A stretch of DNA of 64,000 nt from Paracoccaceae bacterium (GCA_003605175.1 QWDA01000003.1:62001-126000), one strand, 5' to 3'. Counted from the stretch's first letter, positions 29,413 through 38,868 are shown. Notes: a model not told the origin generated them from the sequence alone. Translations and numbers: made by a program.

Positions 29413-30690
29413 TTGGACATCGTGGTCCTCTTCTCGATCTTCGTCCTGGGCCTCGTCCTGGGCATCCCCGTGGCGATCACGCTCGGGCTTTCGTCGCTCG
29501 GCTACCTGATCTTCTCGGGAATGCCGCCCGTGGTCATGCCGCAGAAGATGTATGCCGGGATGGACGTCTTCGTCCTCCTGTCGATCCCCGGCTTCATCCT
29601 GGCCGGCAACCTGATGAACCAGGGCGGCATCACCAACAGGATCATCCGGTTCGCCAACGCCATTGTCGGTTGGATCCGCGGCGGACTGGGGCTGACCAAC
29701 ATCGCCGCGTCGATGCTGTTCGGCGGCATCACCGGCACCGCCGTGGCCGACGCCGCCTCGCTCGGGGGCGTGCTGATCCCCGGCATGAAGAAGGCCGGCT
29801 ATCCCGGCGATTTCTCCGCCGCCGTGACCGCCGCTTCCTCGACCGTCGGTCCGATCATCCCGCCCTCGGTTCCGATGATCATCGTCGGCGCGCTCTCGGG
29901 CATCTCTGTCGGCAAGATGTTTCTCGCCGGTGCGATCCCGGGCATCCTGATGGGCGTTGCCATGATGGTGACGGCCTACGTCATTTCGGTCCGCAGGAAC
30001 TTCCCGCACCAGCCCTGGCAGGGCTTCGGCGAAGTCGCGCGGTCGTTCGGCGGCGCGATCTGGGCCATCGCGATGACGTTCCTCATCATCTACGGCCTGC
30101 TCTCGGGCCTTGCCACGCCCACCGAGACCGCGGTCGTCGCCAGCATCTACGCCTTCATCGTCGGGGCCTTCATCTACCGCGAGCTCCCGCTCCGCGCGGT
30201 CCCCCGCATCGTGACCGACAGCGCCGTGTCGGCCGCCGGCATCCTCGCGCTGGTCGGCTTCGCGAACGTGTTCGGCTGGATCCTCGTTTCCGAACGGATC
30301 CCGCAGGCCATCGCCGACGGCGTCCTCTCGGTCACCGACAACAAGTTCCTCGTGATCCTGCTGATCAACCTGCTCCTGTTGTTCGTCGGCATGTTCATGG
30401 AGACGATCGCGGCGCTCATCATCCTGTTCGTGCCGCTCCTGTCGCTGGCGGAGGCCGTCGGCATCGACCCGCTGCACTTCGCGACCTTCGCGGTCCTGAA
30501 CCTGATGATCGGCCTGACCACGCCACCGGTCGGCGTCTGCCTGTTCGTCTGCGCGAACATCGCCCGCCTGCCGCTGGCTCCCGTGGTGCGCGCCATCCTG
30601 CCCTTCCTGCTGACCAACATCCTCGTGTTGCTCGCGGTGTCCTACTTCCCGCCGCTCGCCACCTGGCTGCCGTCCCTCCTGATCCCCTGA
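29413..30690 (+). CDS. TRAP transporter large permease (DctM family)
   Basis: 425 residues with 11-12 hydrophobic helices. The start is a TTG with GGAGTGAG upstream, 4 bp after dctQ, giving the normal DctM N-terminus (DIVVLFSIFVLGLVLGIPVA). Conserved stretches include LMNQGGITNRI, FGGITGTAVADAASLG, STVGPIIPPSVPMI and LTTPPVGVCLFVC. It is the sodium-coupled transport subunit. Confidence 0.9.
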   Translation: MDIVVLFSIFVLGLVLGIPVAITLGLSSLGYLIFSGMPPVVMPQKMYAGMDVFVLLSIPGFILAGNLMNQGGITNRIIRFANAIVGWIRGGLGLTNIAASMLFGGITGTAVADAASLGGVLIPGMKKAGYPGDFSAAVTAASSTVGPIIPPSVPMIIVGALSGISVGKMFLAGAIPGILMGVAMMVTAYVISVRRNFPHQPWQGFGEVARSFGGAIWAIAMTFLIIYGLLSGLATPTETAVVASIYAFIVGAFIYRELPLRAVPRIVTDSAVSAAGILALVGFANVFGWILVSERIPQAIADGVLSVTDNKFLVILLINLLLLFVGMFMETIAALIILFVPLLSLAEAVGIDPLHFATFAVLNLMIGLTTPPVGVCLFVCANIARLPLAPVVRAILPFLLTNILVLLAVSYFPPLATWLPSLLIP

Positions 30691-30703
30691 GCGAGGTTCG
30701 CCC

Positions 30704-31750
30704 ATGAAAACCCGTGTCTGCCGCCTCTACGGGCAAAACGACCTGCGCATCGAAACGGAGGATCTCGCCGAACCGGGGCGCGGCCAGGTTCTGGTCGCCA
30801 TCGCGGCGGGCGGCATCTGCGGCTCGGACATGCACTACCTGGCCGATGGCGGGATCGGCACGATCCGTGTGCGCGAACCGATCATCCTCGGCCACGAGGC
30901 CTCGGGGCGGGTGATCGCCCTGGGCGAAGGGGTCGGGCGGCTCGCCGCGGGCGACAAGGTGGCGATCAATCCCAGCCGTCCCTGCGGAACCTGCGCCTAT
31001 TGCGCCGAAGGCCTGCCGATGCACTGCCTGAACATGCGCTTCAACGGCTCGGCGATCCGCCTGCCGCACGAACAGGGCCTGTTCCGCGACAGGATCGTCG
31101 TCGATGCCGCCCAGTGCCTGCCGCTGGACAGGGATGCCGATCTCGGCGCCGTGGCCTGTTCCGAGCCGCTGGCGGTCTGCCTGCATGCCGCGAAGATGGC
31201 GGGCGAAATCCGCGGCAGGCGGGTCCTGGTCACCGGCGCCGGCCCGATCGGCATCCTCTGCGCGGCAGCCGCCTCGGCGGCCGGGGCGGCGGAAGTCGTC
31301 GTCACGGACCTGCACGACGCCGTGCTGGCCGTCGCCGAACGGATGGGCGCGACGCGGGTCATCAACGTGGCCCGCGATGCGGCCGAGATGGAGCGCTACG
31401 CTGCGGACAAGGGGTATTTCCACCTCGCCTTCGAATGCTCCGCCGCCGCGCCCGCGATCCGGAGCGCCATCGCCGCGCTGCGTCCGCGCGGCGTGCTGAT
31501 CCAGGTCGGCGTCGCCGGCGACACGCCGATGCCGGTCAACGCGCTGGTGGCCAAGGAGATCCGCGTCCAGGGCACGCACCGCTTTCACGAGGAGTTCGGC
31601 GCGGCGGTCGAGGCCATCGTCTCCGGCCGCATCGACGTCCGCCCGATCATCACGGCGCGCTACCCGCTGGAAGCGGCGGAGGACGCCTTCAGGATCGCCG
31701 CCGACCGCAGCCGGTCGGTCAAGGTCCACATGACCTTCGAAACCGGTTGA
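30704..31750 (+). CDS. L-idonate 5-dehydrogenase-like zinc alcohol dehydrogenase
   Basis: 348 residues, medium-chain dehydrogenase. Catalytic zinc ligands are Cys in GGICGSDMHY, His-Glu in LGHEASG and Glu in CSEPLAV. The structural zinc site is CGTCAYCAEGLPMHC. The NAD(P) motif is VTGAGPIGIL. The run INPSRPCGTCAYC followed by MRFNGSAIRLPHEQG closely resembles E. coli IdnD, so oxidation of L-idonate or a related aldonate at C5 is likely. It is last in the GntR-TRAP operon, 13 bp after dctM. Confidence 0.8.
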   Translation: MKTRVCRLYGQNDLRIETEDLAEPGRGQVLVAIAAGGICGSDMHYLADGGIGTIRVREPIILGHEASGRVIALGEGVGRLAAGDKVAINPSRPCGTCAYCAEGLPMHCLNMRFNGSAIRLPHEQGLFRDRIVVDAAQCLPLDRDADLGAVACSEPLAVCLHAAKMAGEIRGRRVLVTGAGPIGILCAAAASAAGAAEVVVTDLHDAVLAVAERMGATRVINVARDAAEMERYAADKGYFHLAFECSAAAPAIRSAIAALRPRGVLIQVGVAGDTPMPVNALVAKEIRVQGTHRFHEEFGAAVEAIVSGRIDVRPIITARYPLEAAEDAFRIAADRSRSVKVHMTFETG

Positions 31751-31822
31751 CCCCGCCCGGATCGCCAACGCCTCCGGCGGGTGCCGCACCCTGCCGGCCC
31801 CCGGACGTCGCGCGGCGCGGGA

Positions 31823-32581
31823 TCAGAGCCCGCTGCGGAAGCGATCGGCCAGGTTCATGGTGCTCAGGCAGCGATCGAAATGCTCGAGCAGCCGCGGAGC
31901 ATAATGCGTCTGCAGAACCGAGCGGATGCCGGAGATCTGGGAACCCGGCAGCGGAGTGCGCAGGGACCACGGCAGCTTGAGGGATCTGATTGCGATGTCT
32001 TCGAGTTCTTCGCGCGGAATGCCGAGATCGAGGCAGAAGATGTTGCCCCTGTTTGCCGTCGAGGCGTGCCGCTTGTCATGCGGGAACTGGTCGTAGAGGT
32101 ATTTCGGCCCGATCCCGAACATGACGTCCTGCCGCATGTAGAGGTCGAGATCGTGGTGAATCACGCATCTCGGGGCGGTCATGTGCGGCGCGATGGCAAG
32201 CGTGTCGAGCGTCGGCCAGGGGTGCGCGTGATTGGCGTCGATGAAGGCCATGTCCCATGGCCCTCCAAGCGCGTCCGCATCGAGCGCGGTCTTGAACTTG
32301 AGCAGTTTCGCGTCGAGCTTTCCGCCCGGGTAGATCTCGTCGAACAGAAACCCGTTGGGCTTGGTCGCGTCGCCGAAGAACGTGTCGTCGTGGTCGATCG
32401 AGGTGATCGCCTTGCCGCCCGCCGCGTCGAGGAAGCGGGCGATGAAGCCCGTCGACAGTCCGGAGGCCATGCCGATCTCGAGGAACCGGGCGGGGCGATG
32501 GCGCTCGATCAGGTCGCGAATGAACACCAGCTCATCGACCGAGACGCTGCCGAAACCGGGTTTCCAGTGACGGCGAAACAC
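31823..32581 (-). CDS. Class I SAM-dependent methyltransferase
   Basis: 252 residues from a GTG start; an in-frame stop lies nine codons upstream. SAM-binding motif I is RFLEIGMASGLSTGFIARF (about 32-50) and the motif II acidic residue is in ITSIDHDDTF, followed by DMAFIDANHAHPWPTLDT, typical of the Methyltransf_24 group. Base composition looks slightly less GC-rich than its neighbours. It stands alone between two transport loci and faces the end of the idnD-like gene. The target is unknown; a small-molecule or glycan acceptor is possible. Confidence 0.75.
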   Translation of the reverse strand: MFRRHWKPGFGSVSVDELVFIRDLIERHRPARFLEIGMASGLSTGFIARFLDAAGGKAITSIDHDDTFFGDATKPNGFLFDEIYPGGKLDAKLLKFKTALDADALGGPWDMAFIDANHAHPWPTLDTLAIAPHMTAPRCVIHHDLDLYMRQDVMFGIGPKYLYDQFPHDKRHASTANRGNIFCLDLGIPREELEDIAIRSLKLPWSLRTPLPGSQISGIRSVLQTHYAPRLLEHFDRCLSTMNLADRFRSGL

Positions 32582-32814
32582 CGCTTCGATCTCTTCGCCT
32601 GGACTTCACGTCTCGGTTCGTTCTGTCAAAGCGTTTCGCATGCGAGCATCGTCACCAAGATCCTGAAGGCTGGAGCATCGACGCGGCGATGTTGCGGTCG
32701 CTTGTCACATGAAACCATTAACCAAGTACGAACCCTCATCCGGGGCATCGGCCGTGCCGTGTGTCGGCGAGCTGCAACCGTTTCCTGCCGGAACCGTCTG
32801 CCCGGTTCCCGGGC

Positions 32815-33534
32815 TCACACGGCCGGCTTGAAATACTCCGGGAACTCCGCGCGGAGACTCTCGATCTGGCTGATCGTTCCGGACAGGTGCGCCCGGACCG
32901 CTTCGGCGGCCTGTTCGGGGTCTCCGCCGGAGATGCTGTCGAGGATCTTCCGGTGCGCCTCGACGATGGATTGCATCTTTCCGGATCGGGGCAGTTCGAG
33001 CCGCTGGCACCGGTAGAGATGGCCGAGGCGCCGCTGGAGCATCGCGTGCAGCGCCTCCATGCCGACGCCGGCGAAAAGCGTGAGGTGGAAATCCCGGTCG
33101 AGCGCCGCGAACATCGCCATCTCGCCCTCGCTCTCCACGAGCACGCTCTGCATCCGCAGGATCGTCTGCGCCCGGCCGAGCGTGTCGCCGCCCGGCTGCA
33201 GAGTGAGACGGCGGACGACCTCGGTCTCGACGGCCACGCGCAGGAAATGCGTCTCGAAAAGCTGACGGATGTCGATATGCGACACCTCGGTCTTGGATTG
33301 CGGGTAGATCAGCACGAGCCCGTCCTGCTCGAGGCGCTGCAGCGCCTCGCGCACCGGGGTCTGGCTCACCCCGTAGGTCTGGGCCAGTTCCATGCGCCCG
33401 AGCGCCGCCCCGGGCGGCAGATCGAGGCTGATGATCCTTTCCCTGAGGCTGCCGTACACGCGATCCGTCGCCGTGCGGGGGGTGACGGGCTTTCCCGCCG
33501 TGAATGCGTCCTTGCCGGTAACCGTACCGCTCAT
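32815..33534 (-). CDS. GntR family (FCD) transcriptional regulator
   Basis: 239 residues. The N-terminal winged helix (RVYGSLRERIISLDLPPGAALG ... VSQTPVREALQRLEQDGLVLI, about residues 25-80) is followed by an FCD domain with ALDRDFHLTLFAG and a late EAHRKILDSI metal/ligand His. It is divergent from the TRAP/sugar-acid operon that starts at 33696, which it probably represses in the absence of its sugar-acid ligand. Confidence 0.88.
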   Translation of the reverse strand: MSGTVTGKDAFTAGKPVTPRTATDRVYGSLRERIISLDLPPGAALGRMELAQTYGVSQTPVREALQRLEQDGLVLIYPQSKTEVSHIDIRQLFETHFLRVAVETEVVRRLTLQPGGDTLGRAQTILRMQSVLVESEGEMAMFAALDRDFHLTLFAGVGMEALHAMLQRRLGHLYRCQRLELPRSGKMQSIVEAHRKILDSISGGDPEQAAEAVRAHLSGTISQIESLRAEFPEYFKPAV

Positions 33535-33605
33535 CTGGCCCTCTGAGGCTTTTCCTCCACCCTAGGCGTGGTTTGGAGCGGCCGCGAGTAGAGACATGTT
33601 GCGCC

Positions 33606-33625
33606 GACTAGTCAACTAATATATT
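33606..33625. promoter_or_regulatory. Divergent promoter/operator region of the sugar-acid operon
   Basis: An A/T-rich patch in otherwise GC-rich DNA between gntR and the TRAP binding-protein gene. It contains the perfect 8-bp palindrome GACTAGTC (33606-33613) and the palindrome AATATATT (33618-33625). Its position suits a GntR operator with a promoter, but the exact site is uncertain. Confidence 0.35.
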
Positions 33626-33695
33626 ACTTGCTTGTTCCGTCTGCGCGGCCTGTCCGGCGAAGACGGAACGTTGTCGCCTGACAAGGGAGGAAGGC

Positions 33696-34727
33696 ATGAA
33701 AATCAGTGCACTGCGCGTGGTCCTCGCGGCCACCGCCGCCATGGGAATCGCCGTGGGCGCCGCGGATGCGGCGGAGCGGGTCCTCAAGATCCAGACCTCT
33801 TCGAACGCCAGCCACGCATCGCTGGCCTATATGAACGCGGAATGGGTGCCGAAGCTCGAAGCCATGACCGGCGGAACGCTCTCGATCGAACTTCTTCCCG
33901 TGGACGCCGTCGTGCCGCGCCGCGAGACGCCCGAAGCGATCGGCGTCGGCATCCTCGACGGCGACCTCACCTCGATCAACTATTTCTCCGGCGTCGATCC
34001 GGCCTTCGCGCTGATGGGCGACCTGATCGCGGGCTACGATTCGGCCGATCAGATCCAGGCCTATTGCGCCCAGGGCGGCGGCAGGGAAATGCTGCAGAAG
34101 CTCATGGACGCGCATTATCCGGGCGTCCATGTCATCGGCTGCGGCGCCTATGCCAAGGAGGCTTTCGTCTCCAAGGTGCCGATCCATGGCGTCGCCGATT
34201 TCAAGGGCGTCAAGGTGCGGTCGCCCGAGGGGCTCGCGGCCGATGTGTTCAAGCGCGTCGGCGCCGCGCCGGTCTCGATGTCGGGCTCGGAAACCTACGG
34301 CGCGCTGGAAAAGGGCGTGATCGACGCGGCCGACAACTCCGCCTATGCCAACAACGACGCGAACGGGATGCACAAGGTCGCCAAGTACCCGATCTTCCCG
34401 GGCATCCACTCCACGCCGATCCTGCAGTTCACGATCTCCCAGCAGGTCTGGGACGAGCTCAGCGAGCAGGAGCGGACCGCGCTCGATGTCTGGTATCTCG
34501 CCGCCTATAACGGGCTGCGCCAGTATTTCGACCGGCTCGACCGGCAGCTCGTGGCCCGCGACAAGGCGGCCGGCGAGCTGACGATCATCGACTGGCCGCA
34601 GGAGGAGCGCGACAAGTTCCGGACGATCGCCCAGGAGGCCTGGAGCGACTTCGCCGCGCAGTCGCCGCTCGCCAAGGAAGTCTACGAGAGCCACGTCGCC
34701 TTCATGAAGGAGGCCGGCCTGCTCTGA
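33696..34727 (+). CDS. TRAP transporter substrate-binding protein (DctP family)
   Basis: 343 residues. Signal peptide about 1-25 (VGAADAAE). DctP family features: LKIQTSSNASHASLAYMN at the mature N-terminus, VADFKGVKVRSPEGLAADVFKRVGAAPV with the ligand-anchoring Arg, and YGALEKGVIDAADN. An AGGGAGGAAGG ribosome site precedes the ATG. It is the first gene of the operon, with the fused permease next and sugar-acid enzymes after it, so an aldonate or aldarate ligand is inferred. Confidence 0.9.
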   Translation: MKISALRVVLAATAAMGIAVGAADAAERVLKIQTSSNASHASLAYMNAEWVPKLEAMTGGTLSIELLPVDAVVPRRETPEAIGVGILDGDLTSINYFSGVDPAFALMGDLIAGYDSADQIQAYCAQGGGREMLQKLMDAHYPGVHVIGCGAYAKEAFVSKVPIHGVADFKGVKVRSPEGLAADVFKRVGAAPVSMSGSETYGALEKGVIDAADNSAYANNDANGMHKVAKYPIFPGIHSTPILQFTISQQVWDELSEQERTALDVWYLAAYNGLRQYFDRLDRQLVARDKAAGELTIIDWPQEERDKFRTIAQEAWSDFAAQSPLAKEVYESHVAFMKEAGLL

Positions 34728-34742
34728 CGTGACCCTGCCGCC

Positions 34743-34771
34743 GTGCCCGCCGGCCGTGGCCGGGCGGGCAC
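34743..34771 (+). other. Intercistronic GC-rich stem-loop
   Basis: Arms GTGCCCGCC-GGCC and GGCCGGGCGGGCAC with a 2-nt loop and one bulged base form a very stable stem 15 bp after the binding-protein stop. No U-run follows and the operon continues, so partial attenuation or mRNA stabilisation favouring the binding protein is likely. Confidence 0.5.
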
Positions 34772-34876
34772 GGACGCGGCCCCCGACAGGGCCGCACCTG
34801 CGGGCGCCCTGACCCGCCACATCCCAGGGAAACCAATCCAGTTCCGACCGAGGTCGGGCACGCCGGGGGCATCTCG

Positions 34877-36970
34877 ATGAGCCGGGACTACGAAGCAAAG
34901 CTCGACGCCGCGCCGCTCGCCGCGGAGGGCGACGATCCGGTGCACGCGGCAGCGGAGCATGTGCTCCTGCGCGAGGATTACACGCCGGTCGACCATGTCA
35001 GCCATCTCGTCGGGATCGGCGTCTCGGTCTTCTACCTGATCGCCGCCTTGGCCACGCTCTACGAGGTGTTCTCGCGCTACCTCTTGAACGCGCCCACCTA
35101 CTGGGCCTTCGAGACGGTGATGATGCTCTGCGCGGCGTCCTGGATGCTGTCGTCGGGCTTCATCACCATGAAGCAGCGCCACATCGCGATCACGGTCTTC
35201 CACATCCTGGCCACGCCGCGGCAGCGTTGGTGGCTCGACCTGTTCGCCATGGTCGTGGCGATCGTCGCGCTCCACATGCTGCTCGCGGATGCCGCGATCC
35301 GCGCCTATGACAGCGTGGCGCGGCTGGAGAAATCCGGGTCGGCCTTCAACTCGCCGCTGCCGATGCTTCTGAAATCGCTGATGGTGACCGGCGCGTTTCT
35401 CTACCTCGCGCAGCTTGTGGTGAACCTCCACCGCCATTTCGACTCCGCCGGGGCGCGGATCGCGGTCAAGGCGCTCGCGGCCTTCCTGGTGCTCTATTTC
35501 GGCGCCGCCTTCCTCGGCCACGCGCTCGGCATCTCCTGGGCCGCGGCGATCTCGGAGTTCTTCTCCGGCATCGGCGCGGCGCTCGACCCGTCGAAGGCAC
35601 TCGACATGCGGTCGATGGATCTCGGCACCGTCTCGATGATCATGGTGGCGCTGCTGATCGGACTGATGATGACCGGCATGCCCCTGGGCATCGTCACGCT
35701 GATCGTCTCGGTGATCATGGCGGTCGCCTTCTTCGGGCCGCGCGGGCTGTTCCTCGTCTCGTCCAACGCGGTCGGCCTGCTCGAGCACTATTCCCTCGTC
35801 GCGGTGCCGTTCTTCGTGCTGATGGCCTCGATCCTCGAACGCGCCGGCATCGCCGAGGACCTGTTCGACGCGATGTCGATCTTCGCCGGCAACCTGCGCG
35901 GCGGCGTCGCGGTGCAGACCACCGTGGTCGCGGTGATCCTGGCCGCCATGTCGGGCGTCATGGGCGGCGAGATCGTGATGCTCGGCCTCGTCGCGCTGCC
36001 GCAGATGTTCCGGCTCGGCTACGACCGGAAGATCACCATCGGCCTGATCTGCGCCGCCGGCGCGCTCGCCACGCTGATCCCGCCCTCGATCATCATGATC
36101 GTCTACGGCCTCTCGGCCGAGGTGGGGATCGGCGATCTCTTCATGGCCGGCGCCGTGCCCGGGGTGATGCTCGCGGTGTTCTACGCGGGCTATGTGCTGA
36201 TCCGGGTCAACCTGAACCCGGCGCTGGCGCCCACCGCCGCCGAGGTCGCGGCGATCACCGGCAAGGAACAGAGGCTCTCCCGCGAGCGGATGACCGCGGT
36301 CCTCCTCTGCATCCTGCTCATCGGGGCGGTGATGGGCTCGATCTATGGCGGGGTCGCCAGCGTGACCGAGGCCGCCGCGGTGGGCTGCATCGGTTCGCTG
36401 TTCGTCGCCGCGGTCCGCAACCGCTTCAACTGGGAGGTCACCACGGCGGCCCTGATGGGCACCATGTCGACGGTGGGCACGATCATCTGGCTGGTGCTGG
36501 GCGCGGTCTCCTTCGTCGGCATCTTCAACCTCGTGGGCGGCGGCGACTTCATGCGCTCGCTGTTCCTCGACCTGGGCCTTACGGCCATGGGCACGGTGCT
36601 CGTCATGATGCTGATCCTGATGGTGCTGGGCACCTTCATGGAATGGATCGCCATCGTCTTCATCACTGTCCCAGTGTTCGCGCCCGTGGTGATGACGCTG
36701 GCGCCGGAGCTCGGGCTCACCGAGGATCAGGCGAAGATCTGGTTCGGCATCCTCTTCGTGATGAACATCCAGATCTACTTCCTCTCGCCGCCTTTCGGTC
36801 CGGCCTGTTTCTGGCTTAAATCGGTGGCGCCGAAGGACGTGACGCTGCAGGAGATCTTCATTTCGGTGCTGCCGTTCATCCTGCTCCAGATCATCGGGCT
36901 CGCGCTCGTGATGCTGTTCCCGCAAATCGCCCTTTGGCTCCCCGAATTCCTGACCGGAGGCTCACTATGA
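34877..36970 (+). CDS. TRAP transporter fused permease (DctQ-DctM)
   Basis: 697 residues combining both membrane subunits. Residues about 40-190 carry four DctQ helices (VFSRYLLNAPTYWAFETVMM, GFITMKQRHI). A bridging helix follows around 200-220, then a DctM domain from about 245 (MIMVALLIGLMMTGMPLGIV, GVMGGEIVMLGLVALPQM, LIPPSIIMIVYGLSAEVG and FLSPPFGPACFWL near the end). A 50-residue acidic cytoplasmic N-terminus is unusual. Fusion guarantees 1:1 stoichiometry. The stop overlaps the next small gene by 4 bp. Confidence 0.92.
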   Translation: MSRDYEAKLDAAPLAAEGDDPVHAAAEHVLLREDYTPVDHVSHLVGIGVSVFYLIAALATLYEVFSRYLLNAPTYWAFETVMMLCAASWMLSSGFITMKQRHIAITVFHILATPRQRWWLDLFAMVVAIVALHMLLADAAIRAYDSVARLEKSGSAFNSPLPMLLKSLMVTGAFLYLAQLVVNLHRHFDSAGARIAVKALAAFLVLYFGAAFLGHALGISWAAAISEFFSGIGAALDPSKALDMRSMDLGTVSMIMVALLIGLMMTGMPLGIVTLIVSVIMAVAFFGPRGLFLVSSNAVGLLEHYSLVAVPFFVLMASILERAGIAEDLFDAMSIFAGNLRGGVAVQTTVVAVILAAMSGVMGGEIVMLGLVALPQMFRLGYDRKITIGLICAAGALATLIPPSIIMIVYGLSAEVGIGDLFMAGAVPGVMLAVFYAGYVLIRVNLNPALAPTAAEVAAITGKEQRLSRERMTAVLLCILLIGAVMGSIYGGVASVTEAAAVGCIGSLFVAAVRNRFNWEVTTAALMGTMSTVGTIIWLVLGAVSFVGIFNLVGGGDFMRSLFLDLGLTAMGTVLVMMLILMVLGTFMEWIAIVFITVPVFAPVVMTLAPELGLTEDQAKIWFGILFVMNIQIYFLSPPFGPACFWLKSVAPKDVTLQEIFISVLPFILLQIIGLALVMLFPQIALWLPEFLTGGSL

Positions 36971-37089
36971 TCGGACGAGATTCCCGCGAAGACATGGACG
37001 GTTACGGCATCTGGCCCTGGATCGGCGGCGTCGCCCTGGGCGCGCTCCTGATCTGGGTCATGTTCCATTTCGCCCATTCGATTTCCTGA
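36967..37089 (+). CDS. 40-residue single-pass membrane peptide
   Basis: The ATG overlaps the fused-permease stop (ATGA), and the frame reads 40 codons to a TGA 11 bp before the dehydratase gene. A charged N-terminus (MIGRDSREDMDGYG) precedes one strong membrane helix (about residues 15-35, rich in Trp, Gly, Leu, Ala, Ile and Val) and a short His/Ser tail. The spacing and coupling look like a real gene rather than a spacer. It may be an accessory peptide of the TRAP permease. No family was recognised. Confidence 0.6.
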   Translation: MIGRDSREDMDGYGIWPWIGGVALGALLIWVMFHFAHSIS

Positions 37090-37100
37090 GGAACGCTCCC

Positions 37101-38828
37101 GTGAAGAAACCCGAAGATCTCCGCTCCGCGCGCTGGTTCGCGCCCGACGACCTGCGCTCGATGGGCCACCGGAGCCGGGCGATGCAGATGGGCCTGTCGG
37201 AGGAGGACTGGGAGGGCAAGCCGGTCATCGCCATCGTCAACACCTGGTCCGACCTCTCGCCCTGCCACCACCACCTCCGCGACCGCGCCGAGCATGTGAA
37301 GCGCGGCGTGCTGCAGGCGGGGGGCATGCCGGCCGAACTGCCGGTACATTCCTTCTCTGAGCAGTTCCTGAAACCCACCTCGATGCTCTATCGCAACATG
37401 GGCGCGATGGAGGTGGAAGAGACGCTCCGCGCGCATCCGGTCGACGGCGTCGTGCTGCTCGGCGGCTGCGACAAGTCCACCCCGGCGCTCATCATGGGCG
37501 CGCTCTCGGCGGGGCTGCCGTTCATCTTCCTGCCGGCGGGCGCGATGCTGCGCGGCAATTACGCGGGGCAGAAGCTCGGCTCCGGCACCGATATCTGGAA
37601 ATACTGGGACGAACGCCGCGCCGGGGCCATCGGCAAGGAGGAATGGATGGGCGTGCAGGGCGGCATTGCGCGCTCCTACGGCACCTGCATGACCATGGGC
37701 ACGGCCTCGACGATGATGTCGATCGCCGAGGGCTTCGGCCTGACCCTGCCCGGCGCCTCGTCGATCCCGGCGCCGGATGCGGGCCACAAGCGGATGGCGG
37801 CGGCCTGCGGGCGGCGGATCGTCGAGATGGTCTGGGAAGACCTGACGCCAAGCAAGATCGTCACCCGCGCCGCCACCGCGAACGCCACGGCGGCGGCGAT
37901 GGCCACCGGATGCTCGACCAACGCGATCATCCACCTGATCGCCATGGCGCGGCGGGCGGGTATCGCCTGGGGGCTCGACGATCTCGACGCCATCGGCCAC
38001 CGGGTGCCGGTGCTGGCGAATATCCGGCCCTCGGGCAAGGAATACCTGATGGAGGATTTCTTCTACGCGGGCGGCCTGCCGGCGCTGATGAAGGAAATGG
38101 GCGACCTCCTCGACACCTCGGCGATGACGGTGAACGGCAGGACGCTGGGCGAGAACATCGCGGGCGCGGAGAACTACAACGACGACGTGATCCGGCCGCT
38201 CGCCAACCCGGTCTACCACGAAGGCTCGCTCGCGGTCCTGCGCGGCAACCTCGCGCCCGACGGCGCGGTGATCAAGCCCGCCGCGATGGACCCGAGATTC
38301 CAGGTTCATTCCGGCCCCGCCATCGTCGCCGACAGCTATCCCGACCTGAAGAAGATCATCAACGATCCCGACTACCCGATGACGCCGGACCATGTGCTGG
38401 TGCTCCGCAACGCCGGGCCGCAGGGCGGTCCGGGCATGCCGGAATGGGGCATGATCCCGATGCCGCAGGCGCTCCTGAAACAGGGGCACCGCGACATGCT
38501 CCGGCTCTCGGATGCGCGGATGTCGGGCACCTCCTACGGCGCCTGCGTGCTGCATGTCGCGCCCGAATCCTTCATCGGCGGGCCGCTGGCGCTGATCCGG
38601 ACCGGCGACATCATCGAGCTCGACGTGCCGAACCGGAGCCTGAACGTGCGGCTCACCGAGGAGGAACTCGCCCGTCGCCGCGCCGCCTGGCGCGCGCCGC
38701 CGCCCCGTTTCGAGCGCGGCTACGGCTGGATGTACACGAAACATGTCGAGCAGGCGGACAAGGGCTGCGACTTCGATTTCCTGCGAACCGAATTCGGCGC
38801 CCCGGTGCCGGAACCGGACATCTTCTGA
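37101..38828 (+). CDS. IlvD/Edd-family sugar-acid dehydratase (L-arabinonate dehydratase-like)
   Basis: 575 residues. Cluster-binding cysteines occur at SDLSPCHHHLRD, LLGGCDKSTPA and SYGTCMTMGTAST, as in the Fe-S dehydratases of this family. It closely resembles Rhizobium L-arabinonate dehydratase in the blocks FYAGGLPALMKEMG, VLRGNLAPDGAVIKPAA and SDARMSGTSYGACVLHVAPE. It removes water from an aldonate to give a 2-keto-3-deoxy acid, the substrate type for the DHDPS-fold lyase encoded next. True IlvD is unlikely given this context. Exact sugar specificity is unknown. Confidence 0.85.
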   Translation: MKKPEDLRSARWFAPDDLRSMGHRSRAMQMGLSEEDWEGKPVIAIVNTWSDLSPCHHHLRDRAEHVKRGVLQAGGMPAELPVHSFSEQFLKPTSMLYRNMGAMEVEETLRAHPVDGVVLLGGCDKSTPALIMGALSAGLPFIFLPAGAMLRGNYAGQKLGSGTDIWKYWDERRAGAIGKEEWMGVQGGIARSYGTCMTMGTASTMMSIAEGFGLTLPGASSIPAPDAGHKRMAAACGRRIVEMVWEDLTPSKIVTRAATANATAAAMATGCSTNAIIHLIAMARRAGIAWGLDDLDAIGHRVPVLANIRPSGKEYLMEDFFYAGGLPALMKEMGDLLDTSAMTVNGRTLGENIAGAENYNDDVIRPLANPVYHEGSLAVLRGNLAPDGAVIKPAAMDPRFQVHSGPAIVADSYPDLKKIINDPDYPMTPDHVLVLRNAGPQGGPGMPEWGMIPMPQALLKQGHRDMLRLSDARMSGTSYGACVLHVAPESFIGGPLALIRTGDIIELDVPNRSLNVRLTEEELARRRAAWRAPPPRFERGYGWMYTKHVEQADKGCDFDFLRTEFGAPVPEPDIF

Positions 38829-38868
38829 TGCCGCTCGACCTTGGCACCCCAGTGACTGGAAACGAACC

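Noticed and set aside
36967-37100. Treating the gap between DctQM and the dehydratase as plain spacer
   Set aside because: The ATGA-coupled 40-codon frame with a clear membrane helix argues for a gene, so it was listed as one.
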